Shown piece by piece: positions 36,295 through 44,145 of a DNA stretch of 64,000 nt. A program made the position numbers and the translations under genes. The stretch lies in assembly GCF_002967765.1 (NCBI RefSeq), contig NZ_PUHY01000006.1, positions 372,001 to 436,000 on the forward strand. The letters run 5' to 3'. Below the pieces are notes generated by a model. That model saw only the letters and a list, made by a program, of their open reading frames with translations. It searched no databases and was not told where the DNA came from. Every line of letters begins with the position of its first letter. Position 1 is the first letter of the stretch. Source of the DNA: Blastopirellula marina (GTDB lineage Bacteria; Planctomycetota; Planctomycetia; Pirellulales; Pirellulaceae).

Positions 36295-37533
36295 ATGGTC
36301 CGGCCTTCACTGCCGTACGCCGCGATTGCGTGCGTAGCCATGCTCTTAAATGGTTGTGCGATCCGTTCCGTTCCACCAACAACCACGGTCTGGAACAAAT
36401 TGGGCGTGCCGCAAGCATTTGATGCTGCCAATGCTAATCTGATCAATCGTCGTGGCAATCATCCTCAATGGGAACGCAAGCCACCTTTGAAGCGTATTGC
36501 CGACCCCGCCAACCTCAAATCGCCTAACCCGGCCATCAAAGCGGCCGCGGAAATTAAGGCCGAAGAGGACATGGCACCTCAAAAAATCAAAGCCTTGAAA
36601 TACTTGGCAACGATCGGCTGTGGATGCTACGACAAGGAAGGCAAAGTCGAAGCGGCAATCCTAGCGGGCCTGAACGACTGTACTGAGGACGTGCGTAAGG
36701 CAGCCGTCGAAACCATTCAAGCGTTGGCCGGGAACTGCGGCTGCCAAGATGGTTGTGGTAACGGATGCTGCACCGAAAAAATCCAAGAGAAGCTGCAAGA
36801 CATGGCCTACGGCGAGACCGACGGTTGCTGGCACGAGCCTTCTGCAGAAGTTCGCTCGATGGCCATGCAAGCCCTCTCGGCATGCCCGCCAATTAGCGTC
36901 GAACCCAAGAAAGAAACGATCGAGCGTGAGACCGTTCCGACACCATCGATCTTGGACCGCGAAACGGCTCCTAACGAGCCACTTCCACCTATCCCGCCAC
37001 CGGCTCCGATGGAAACGTCGGCTCCGGTCCTGAAGGATACCGAGTTTGTCCAGTTGACGTCGGCCGCCGCTGCTCCCCAAGCTGCTGAGTCACGCTTCTA
37101 CGCTCCCGTCAATGTCGGGTTCGTGGAAGAGGTTGCCGCGACACCTAACATCAATCCCTCGGTTAAAACGGTTTCGGCAGAAGCAACGGCCAAGCCAACC
37201 GCGATGGTGATTCACGACGAAGCACCGAACGCGGAAGTGCAAGTCGAAGAGATCGTTCTGACAGAAGCAGATGAAACGCCGAAAGCAGTCACTACGAAAG
37301 TGGAGTTTGTCATCACGGCCAAATCCATTGCAGTGATGCACATGCCTAAAGCTTCGAAGGTCAAAGTCGGCGAAATTCTGCCAGTCCAGATCCACAGTCG
37401 TCGAGGTGACCACACCGTTGAAGGTAAGGTTTCCGTCACTAACATTGACGGTGGTCTGGTCTACGTTCGCCCGATCGATGGCCTCGCCCTGCGAGTCCTT
37501 CGACCTGGTAGCTCGGTGACGATCAACCGCTAG
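36295..37533 (+). CDS. Cys-rich HEAT-like lipoprotein
   Basis: 412 aa. A short signal peptide ends at a lipobox L18-N-G-C21, so the mature protein should be lipidated at Cys21. Residues about 85-205 form HEAT-like helical repeats (KALKYLATIGCGCYDKEGKVEAAI in outline; DVRKAAVETIQAL; EVRSMAMQALS), interrupted by a Cys cluster, NCGCQDGCGNGCC. A Pro/Ala/Thr-rich linker leads to a C-terminal beta domain (KSIAVMHMPKASKVKVGEIL, RPGSSVTINR). It lies between two giant membrane proteins of the injection-system island; an envelope anchoring role like TssJ is conceivable but inferred only from place and lipidation. A terminator follows. Confidence 0.75.
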   Translation: MVRPSLPYAAIACVAMLLNGCAIRSVPPTTTVWNKLGVPQAFDAANANLINRRGNHPQWERKPPLKRIADPANLKSPNPAIKAAAEIKAEEDMAPQKIKALKYLATIGCGCYDKEGKVEAAILAGLNDCTEDVRKAAVETIQALAGNCGCQDGCGNGCCTEKIQEKLQDMAYGETDGCWHEPSAEVRSMAMQALSACPPISVEPKKETIERETVPTPSILDRETAPNEPLPPIPPPAPMETSAPVLKDTEFVQLTSAAAAPQAAESRFYAPVNVGFVEEVAATPNINPSVKTVSAEATAKPTAMVIHDEAPNAEVQVEEIVLTEADETPKAVTTKVEFVITAKSIAVMHMPKASKVKVGEILPVQIHSRRGDHTVEGKVSVTNIDGGLVYVRPIDGLALRVLRPGSSVTINR

Positions 37534-37566
37534 TCGGCAACTTCCTACCGAAAAAAGATTGGATTC

Positions 37567-37605
37567 AACGCCACATCATTCCCCGCTGGATATGTGGCGT
37601 TTTTT
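37567..37605 (+). terminator. Rho-independent terminator after the lipoprotein gene
   Basis: AACGCCACAT (37567-37576) pairs perfectly with ATGTGGCGTT (37592-37601), followed by a T run. Confidence 0.8.
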
Positions 37606-37821
37606 CATTCTTGGCCCAGTGAGAATGCCTCGGCCGAAGGCATCGTGTCAACCGTCTATCATTTTCCGAGAAACTCGCTCTTAGGAGCGCACGGAATCTG
37701 GTAACCTCAATGGAACTGACTGTGAGATAAATTTAGAATCTCTGCAGAAGGTTACCCGGCAGTACGGTCTTCATCACCAACGAAGTCTCGATCCCGCGAG
37801 GGAAGGAGCAAGACGAGCGTT

Positions 37822-40800
37822 ATGGCCGATTGGCGCGAGGGAGCAGGCAAACCGAAGCCTCGGAAACCCAAGAACACTCCCCAACCCACTGCAAAGTCGC
37901 CGAAAGAACCAACCGGGTGGCGAGATCGACGCAAGTCGGAAGGGGATCAAGGCGGAAAAAAGTCTGGCAAGGCCTATCTGCAAGACAACACACGCAAGGG
38001 CCCTAAGAACATTGGGATCCTGAACCTCTTGTTGTTCGCCTTGGTGGTGCTGGTTGGGTCATTCGTCGCAATCATTGGTTGTCAGCCAACCAAGACGCCG
38101 ATGTTCTACATGGCGACCCTACAGCACGATGACCCTCTATGGGAGCCAAACGCCTACGCGCAAGAGGACCGCGAAAACTTCATCCTATCGATGGACGATT
38201 CCGCGGCGAATATCGAACTAACAACCGGCCAAGAAATGGCGGTTGGCTCCGACAATCAAAAACCATGGCTTGACCTGAACGACGACGAATTCACCTCAGC
38301 CATCCAAAAGTATCTAGACACCGCCAACGGTCCTGGTGGGCCCCGCCCTGGTGGCTGGGTGTTCTACCTCAGTTGTCATGGTGTGACGAACTACGACGCC
38401 ATTCCTTATTTGGTGGCGAAGAACAGCCGAGCTCTCGATCCACAGCAGCCCGATTCGCAGACGCGTGGTGATCACCTCGTGCCGCTCGAATCGATTCTGC
38501 AAACGATCTCGGAACATCCTAAGGTTCAGCGCAATCCGAAGTCGTTCAAACTCATTGTGCTTGATATGGGACGCATGGAGTCGCAGTGGTCGGCCGACCG
38601 ATTGTGCGGCAACTTCGCGCAAGCTGCGCAGACGCTTGCCAATCAGCTACCCACTAACATACAGCTATCGAATACTTACATTCTTCTCTCAAATAGCGAC
38701 GGGCAAAAGGCATGGGCCAATCCGTGGGAAGGTGGGACCAACTTCGGTCTCTTCTTCGGTCGAGGCTTGATGGGAGACGCGAATGAAACGGTCGACTCCC
38801 ACGACGACGATAGCATTTCTATGGGCGAGCTCCATCGCTACTTAACGAAGCAAGTCGATGACTGGGCTGTGCAGCATTTCAATTCACGGCAGGTACCAGT
38901 GCTGATTCCGGTTGGTCAGTCCCCCCTGCCCGATAGCGTGCTGCTGAGTCGCGTTGGAGACTCATCGTTTCAAATCAAACCAAGTGATGCCAGCAGCGGT
39001 ACAGGTGCCAAACGTCTAGCCGAGTACTGGGAGGCCATTGAGTTCCTTGGGGACAATGGAGCCCTCCGTCTGGCACCAGCGAGGTTCAGCTTGATTCAGT
39101 ATCAGCTGACTCGCGCCGAATCATTCGCTAGGGGTGGCATCGCCTACCAATCTGCATTCACGCAGGCGGCACAGTCGTTGAATCAAAGCATCGCCGACCT
39201 AGCCGCAACGTTGGCAAAGTACGATGCCGTTGTCGAGCAGCAAATCGCGACCAGCAATCTGGCTTACTTCCAGGGAAGTAGCGTCAAGAAAAACGTGAAG
39301 GGAACGAGTTCGTTTCCGATCGGCAGCTTGGCAGCTTGGAATGCCATTCATACGGGCAAGAAGCCTGAGATTCCCACACTGGAAGACTTGACCACGCACA
39401 ATGGCAAGGTTGCGGACGACGCTAAGGCGGACGACATCAAGTCGCAGGACAAAGCAAAACCACTGGTTTGTCCAGATTACTATGTCGCAGCAGATTCGTT
39501 GTTGAATACGTTCTCGCAACAGCGTGAAATGACTCCAACCAATATCAACTTGGTCGTCGAGTACCTTCTGACCGCGCCAAATTCGCCGGTGACGCCCGAA
39601 GGAACGGGAACACATGCCGTTGAGGTCGAGTTCCTGGTGATGTTGGGCAAGTACCTCGAACTATTGGATGCAGACTTCGGCATCCAGCCAAGTTCGTTCG
39701 ACGCGACCGACTACCGCCTCGCAATGTCACAACTTCTGGAATCTCGTCGACGGTTGGAACGTATTGTCATCGTCGAAGACGAACGTGTATTCCCATGGCT
39801 CGAACCGGTTCTGGACGATGCGGAAGAAACACGACGTAGCGCGGAAGATCTTCTATTCGCATTGAACCCCAAGGAAGCGATTAAGGTCGCAACTCCACTT
39901 ACTGAGGGTGCGCAAGGCCTAGAGGCGATCGAAAAGAAGAAGGCCCGACTCACCGAAGCTTATCTCGTCGCCGATTGCGTCCGTGCATCTGTCCCGTTCC
40001 TGCTGGAATGGTTGACTCATCAGCCATACGCCGATGACGTTCGGAAGCAGCGAATTTCGCAAGCCGTTGCCGCACTTGAAAAATGCCACGAGCTCGTCAA
40101 CCAGTTAACGCCACCTAAACTGGAAGGAGACGTTCGCCCAAATTACGGCAAGGCCCCGGTTCCAGACGAGGCGTTTGTTCAAGAGATCGCCGGAAAATAC
40201 ACCGAGGTTGTCAGCTTCCTGAATCGTGAATACCAAGACCTGACGGACGATCAAGGACGCAAGAGCCGGGCCGACTCCGAAACGCTGCTTTCGATTCATA
40301 ATCTGATGCGGGTTCGCTATGTCGCTAAGCTGAACGAAACCGTTTCGACTTACAATCGAAATCAGCTTCGCTCGCTGGTAAGTCAGCTGACCAGTACCAG
40401 TCACTCGATCTCACAAAGTCAAACCGTAAATAACGCGAACACCAAACCAGAGGTGATGTCGCCGCTAAAGCTTGGTTTGACGGCGTATGAGCAAAGCCCG
40501 TGGAAATTGGCGTTAGGTCAAGCCGGAGGAGCAGCCGACTTCGAGGTCATGTCGCTTACGCCCGATCGTTTCTCGATCGTCGACAAAATGCTGACTGAAG
40601 CGGCACCGACCGTTTTGTTCGCCAACAAGGTCATGATGCAGTCGCTGGAAAGCACGCTCAATCCGTTCCGTAAGATCGAAACATTTGCCAACGCACCCAA
40701 TGCCGTTAGTGCATCCGCATTTACGGGCACGGTTGTCGAAAACCAGTCGCAGATCGCCTCGAATCGCTCGACCCCATCGCAAATCGATTACCGAAGCCAA

Positions 40801-43143
40801 CGCAAGGAACATCTTGCCTGGCTGGCAAACTGCGAGTTGGAAGACTTCTGGGGAAATGACCCGCAGAACCCATACTTTGAACGCCAGTCGCAATTATTCC
40901 TGACGGCCTTCAACCAGGAATCGGTCGATGCTCCAAGCAAATTGGCAGGCGACGTCAACAATCGCCTTAGTCAGCTTCGACGCGACACGGAAGACTGGGT
41001 CAACATGGGTGTGCCAAAGGTGGTGATCGGACCACAGACCAAGTCGATCAACCATCCACTTACCATTCAGATTCCACCAACGATTCCGAATGGAACCTCG
41101 GCTATCGATCTGTTGAACGTCGAAGGTAAGGCGATATCGTTCGGAAACAATGCTGGCGTGAATGCGTTTTCGCATCCATTCCCCGTGCAACCGACCGGCA
41201 TTTATCAATCACAACGGTCTTATCTACAACGGATCGACGCCACTGAATTTGCCGGAATGTCGAAAGGCTTTGAGCGTGTGCGGTTTCGCGGGCACACGCA
41301 ACAGTTCCCCTTTGATATCGAAGGAACGAAGCCCAAGGACAGCATTGACCAGATTGTTGATATTAATCCTTTTCCGTTCGTCCAACCGTATGTCGTGGTC
41401 GGCGGTAATATCACCGGTTCGGCCGATGTGATTTTCATTCTCGACTGTTCCGCCTCGATGGCCAAGACGTTACCCAATCAACGAAGGCAAACGCGAATCA
41501 ATGCAGCGAAGGGAGTGCTTGATGACATCCTTACTTCGATGGCGACCGACAAAGGAAAATTCCGTGTCTTGACGATGGCGTTCGGTAATCGAATGGGTTG
41601 GGAGAACGGAACCTTGCGCGCCATCAAGCGACCTGGCGTCGAAGTTCCCGCAGGCATCGAACCTCCCAACGACGTGCAATTCCTGAACAGCGAGAATCTG
41701 ACTCCCCTGCTGGATCATGATCCAGGTCGAAACGAGCCAGGGGTGAACGTCGATCGTATCAAAGCCGAGGTCAACGCCCTACAAGCATTCGGCGAAACGC
41801 CACTGTATTACGCAATTCGCTTGGCCCTGCAAAAGGTCGATCCGGTCAAGCCGACGCAAATCATCGTAATTACAGACGGAGTCAACGAGCAGTCCGCCGA
41901 GCCAGGCGATCCTTACCGTACCAGTGCGCTGCAGTTGATTACCGATCTTCAGCGGCAAAAGCGGCCTAATCTGCAATTGCAAGTGGTTGGCTTTGCCTTC
42001 GAAGGGAATGCCAAGAATCTGAAGATCACGGAAAAGGACACGCCGAAGGAAGATACCCTTGAAGAGTTGGCTTGGATTGCGAAGTTCAAAGGTAACGGTG
42101 GTTTCATCCCCGTCGACGAGCCACATAAGCTGAAGGACGAGATCGAGAAGCTGATTCAAACCAAGTTGAAATACTCGGTTACGGAAAAGCTCGATCCTTC
42201 GGAGCCGAAGCTCTACGATTTCGACGTTCCGTGGTATGCCACGCAAGACTTTACGAACGGCAAGCGATTCGATTATGTCGTTCGCGAATGGCAGACCGAT
42301 AGCACTGTGAACATTCAACTGCGAGGCGGTGAGGCGATCAAGCTTTCGTACGACAACGTCCTGAAGAAGATGATTTTCAGCGATGATCCTGCCGAGATCA
42401 CTGCCCAACGTCAAGTTGCCGTGACCGACAGTGTAAGCGGCAACGGGACGTATCAGGCTCAGATCTTGAATTTCCAAGCCCCCGCCTCAGACAGTAAGAC
42501 ACTGCAAATTCCGGTTCGGCTCGAGAATATAAGGAACACCCTATTTACCGTTCGACCGTATCATATTTGGGCTGAAATCCAGCCGAGCGCGACCAATAGC
42601 TTCAAACAAAATGATCTCTTAGAGACCCGCTATTTTGGCGATCTCATGCTACGTAACGGTACGCAGTTCCCTGAGTTCTTGATTCAGCTTCGCGATTGGC
42701 AGCCCGTCGCACGATGGGCACGTTTGAAGCTATTCCTTCATTTGGACAAGCCGATCGTCCCGGAAAAGACCCTCTCGTTGTTGGATATCCTCAGCGGGAA
42801 CTCTGACTCGGTCAAAGCCGAAACGCTGGTCGGTAACTTTACGGTTCAACCGGCGACCAGTGTCGACAAGTACAAATACATTGTCATGGTCACCGTCGAG
42901 CCCGGCCCCGAGGGTATTCAGCCTCATCATGTGGAGGTCACGCCTACGCCTCCCCGGATCGAGCGGACCTGCACCCTGGCCGGCGATGGCAGTCAGAAAA
43001 TCCTCAGCATCACACATCGATTTATGTACGAGAGCAAGTCTGATGCGGAAGCAGCGGCCTCGCCGCGGGTCGATATCTGGACGAAAGAGCAGCTGACCAC
43101 GGGCGCCCCTTCGTTCACCGTTGACCTGCAAGTACCACGCTAA
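37822..43143 (+). CDS. giant single-pass membrane protein with pseudo-caspase and vWFA domains
   Basis: 1773 aa. A basic, Lys/Pro-rich cytoplasmic segment (1-65) precedes one membrane helix (NIGILNLLLFALVVLVGSF). The periplasmic part opens with a caspase-like domain: WVFYLSCHG carries His186, LIVLDMGRM has Gly250 where caspases have Cys, and STYILL-type and DDDSISMGELHRY strands follow. A long helical middle region runs to about 1180. A vWFA domain (about 1200-1400) has an intact MIDAS, D1208-C-S-A-S1212, a Thr in GETPLYYA, and IVITDG. A beta-rich C-terminus ends the protein. It shares membrane topology and the Cys-to-Gly change with the first giant, and lies just upstream of hcp-vgrG-PAAR. 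Confidence 0.78.
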   Translation: MADWREGAGKPKPRKPKNTPQPTAKSPKEPTGWRDRRKSEGDQGGKKSGKAYLQDNTRKGPKNIGILNLLLFALVVLVGSFVAIIGCQPTKTPMFYMATLQHDDPLWEPNAYAQEDRENFILSMDDSAANIELTTGQEMAVGSDNQKPWLDLNDDEFTSAIQKYLDTANGPGGPRPGGWVFYLSCHGVTNYDAIPYLVAKNSRALDPQQPDSQTRGDHLVPLESILQTISEHPKVQRNPKSFKLIVLDMGRMESQWSADRLCGNFAQAAQTLANQLPTNIQLSNTYILLSNSDGQKAWANPWEGGTNFGLFFGRGLMGDANETVDSHDDDSISMGELHRYLTKQVDDWAVQHFNSRQVPVLIPVGQSPLPDSVLLSRVGDSSFQIKPSDASSGTGAKRLAEYWEAIEFLGDNGALRLAPARFSLIQYQLTRAESFARGGIAYQSAFTQAAQSLNQSIADLAATLAKYDAVVEQQIATSNLAYFQGSSVKKNVKGTSSFPIGSLAAWNAIHTGKKPEIPTLEDLTTHNGKVADDAKADDIKSQDKAKPLVCPDYYVAADSLLNTFSQQREMTPTNINLVVEYLLTAPNSPVTPEGTGTHAVEVEFLVMLGKYLELLDADFGIQPSSFDATDYRLAMSQLLESRRRLERIVIVEDERVFPWLEPVLDDAEETRRSAEDLLFALNPKEAIKVATPLTEGAQGLEAIEKKKARLTEAYLVADCVRASVPFLLEWLTHQPYADDVRKQRISQAVAALEKCHELVNQLTPPKLEGDVRPNYGKAPVPDEAFVQEIAGKYTEVVSFLNREYQDLTDDQGRKSRADSETLLSIHNLMRVRYVAKLNETVSTYNRNQLRSLVSQLTSTSHSISQSQTVNNANTKPEVMSPLKLGLTAYEQSPWKLALGQAGGAADFEVMSLTPDRFSIVDKMLTEAAPTVLFANKVMMQSLESTLNPFRKIETFANAPNAVSASAFTGTVVENQSQIASNRSTPSQIDYRSQRKEHLAWLANCELEDFWGNDPQNPYFERQSQLFLTAFNQESVDAPSKLAGDVNNRLSQLRRDTEDWVNMGVPKVVIGPQTKSINHPLTIQIPPTIPNGTSAIDLLNVEGKAISFGNNAGVNAFSHPFPVQPTGIYQSQRSYLQRIDATEFAGMSKGFERVRFRGHTQQFPFDIEGTKPKDSIDQIVDINPFPFVQPYVVVGGNITGSADVIFILDCSASMAKTLPNQRRQTRINAAKGVLDDILTSMATDKGKFRVLTMAFGNRMGWENGTLRAIKRPGVEVPAGIEPPNDVQFLNSENLTPLLDHDPGRNEPGVNVDRIKAEVNALQAFGETPLYYAIRLALQKVDPVKPTQIIVITDGVNEQSAEPGDPYRTSALQLITDLQRQKRPNLQLQVVGFAFEGNAKNLKITEKDTPKEDTLEELAWIAKFKGNGGFIPVDEPHKLKDEIEKLIQTKLKYSVTEKLDPSEPKLYDFDVPWYATQDFTNGKRFDYVVREWQTDSTVNIQLRGGEAIKLSYDNVLKKMIFSDDPAEITAQRQVAVTDSVSGNGTYQAQILNFQAPASDSKTLQIPVRLENIRNTLFTVRPYHIWAEIQPSATNSFKQNDLLETRYFGDLMLRNGTQFPEFLIQLRDWQPVARWARLKLFLHLDKPIVPEKTLSLLDILSGNSDSVKAETLVGNFTVQPATSVDKYKYIVMVTVEPGPEGIQPHHVEVTPTPPRIERTCTLAGDGSQKILSITHRFMYESKSDAEAAASPRVDIWTKEQLTTGAPSFTVDLQVPR

Positions 43144-43509
43144 AAGGACGCACTGCACCTCGCTCGCGAGTGCTTATTGGCCAACTAATTAGCATGAGCA
43201 GAAGAACCGTTCAAACTCCTACCCAACGCGTAGGATTACCAGCGCTACCCAGGCCACCCGAAGCATCGCAAATGCTTTATGCGAAACATGTTACTGCGAC
43301 TAAGAAATGTCGCTCTCAACCGCCGAGGGAAATCCCTGGAATCTTTTTCAATTCCACGCAACGCCAACCGTTATGCGCCGTAAACCTAAATACATTCAGG
43401 GGAAGCGAGGCCAACCTGAGTTTTACACACAGGGGTTTCGCGTTGGTAACAGAACCAAAGCCGATTCCATCGTTACAACTACATTTCACGTTAGAGGGAG
43501 AGTTTAGTT
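43144..43509 (+). other. intergenic leader upstream of hcp
   Basis: 366 bp with no protein-like frame of its own. It must hold the hcp promoter. Hcp is usually made in large amounts, so a strong or regulated promoter is expected here, but I cannot assign -35/-10 or sigma-54 elements. A GAGGGAGAG ribosome site sits at its end. Confidence 0.45.
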
Positions 43510-44001
43510 ATGGCTGGTTACATTTTCTTCGACGGTATCGAAGGGCAAAGCACTGACGCCGAGCACAAGAATTGGATTAACCTGCTGACCATCAGCACGA
43601 ACATCAGCCGCATGGTTACCCGCGGTGGTTCCGGTTCGTCGCGTAACGTTCAAAGTGCGATCTTCGACGACCTGATCTGCACCAAGGAATTGGACAAGTC
43701 CACCCCAAAGCTGATCGAAGCCGTTGCCTCTGGCAAGACCTACCCCAGCGTCAAGTTGGACCTCGTCCAGTCGTTGGGCGACACCTCGAAGCGTCTGCCT
43801 TACCTGCAGTACGAACTGAAGAACACGATCGTCACCAATCACTCGTTCAGTGCAACCGTCGACTCCGACGGCACGGTGCCGCTCGAATCGTTCTCGCTGA
43901 ACTTTGAAGAAATCAAAGTTACGTACAGCCAGTACGGTAAGGATGGTGCGAAGCAAGGTAAGGTCGAATCGACCTGGAAGTTGGAAGAAGGCTCGACCTA
44001 A
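43510..44001 (+). CDS. hcp: Hcp, type VI secretion tube protein
   Basis: 163 aa, the normal Hcp length. N-terminal motif YIFFDGIEGQSTDAEHKNWI, then SSRNVQSAIFDDLICTKELDKSTPKLIEA in outline, AVASGKTYPSVKLDL and FEEIKVTYSQYG, all match the Hcp1 family. The hexameric rings stack into the inner tube that the sheath expels. It has a strong ribosome site and its own terminator before vgrG, so it can be made in excess of the spike. It is the firmest type VI marker in the window together with VgrG. Confidence 0.95.
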   Translation: MAGYIFFDGIEGQSTDAEHKNWINLLTISTNISRMVTRGGSGSSRNVQSAIFDDLICTKELDKSTPKLIEAVASGKTYPSVKLDLVQSLGDTSKRLPYLQYELKNTIVTNHSFSATVDSDGTVPLESFSLNFEEIKVTYSQYGKDGAKQGKVESTWKLEEGST

Positions 44002-44020
44002 TTACCGCTCTGAAATTCAA

Positions 44021-44061
44021 ACGCAGAGGAAGCGTATTTCGCTTTCCTCTGCGTTTTTTTT
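44021..44061 (+). terminator. Rho-independent terminator between hcp and vgrG
   Basis: ACGCAGAGGAAGCG pairs with CGCTTTCCTCTGCGT (one bulged T) across a 5-nt loop, followed by eight T. Confidence 0.85.
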
Positions 44062-44145
44062 CGTCGTTAATCAATCACGTTACCTTTGCGCAGTTCGCCC
44101 ATTGGTGATTCATCTACCACATCACCTTCGGATGCTTTAGTCGCC

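Noticed and set aside
43170-43556. 128-codon frame upstream of and overlapping hcp
   Set aside because: Overlaps the start of hcp in another frame, has no ribosome site, and its composition is not protein-like.
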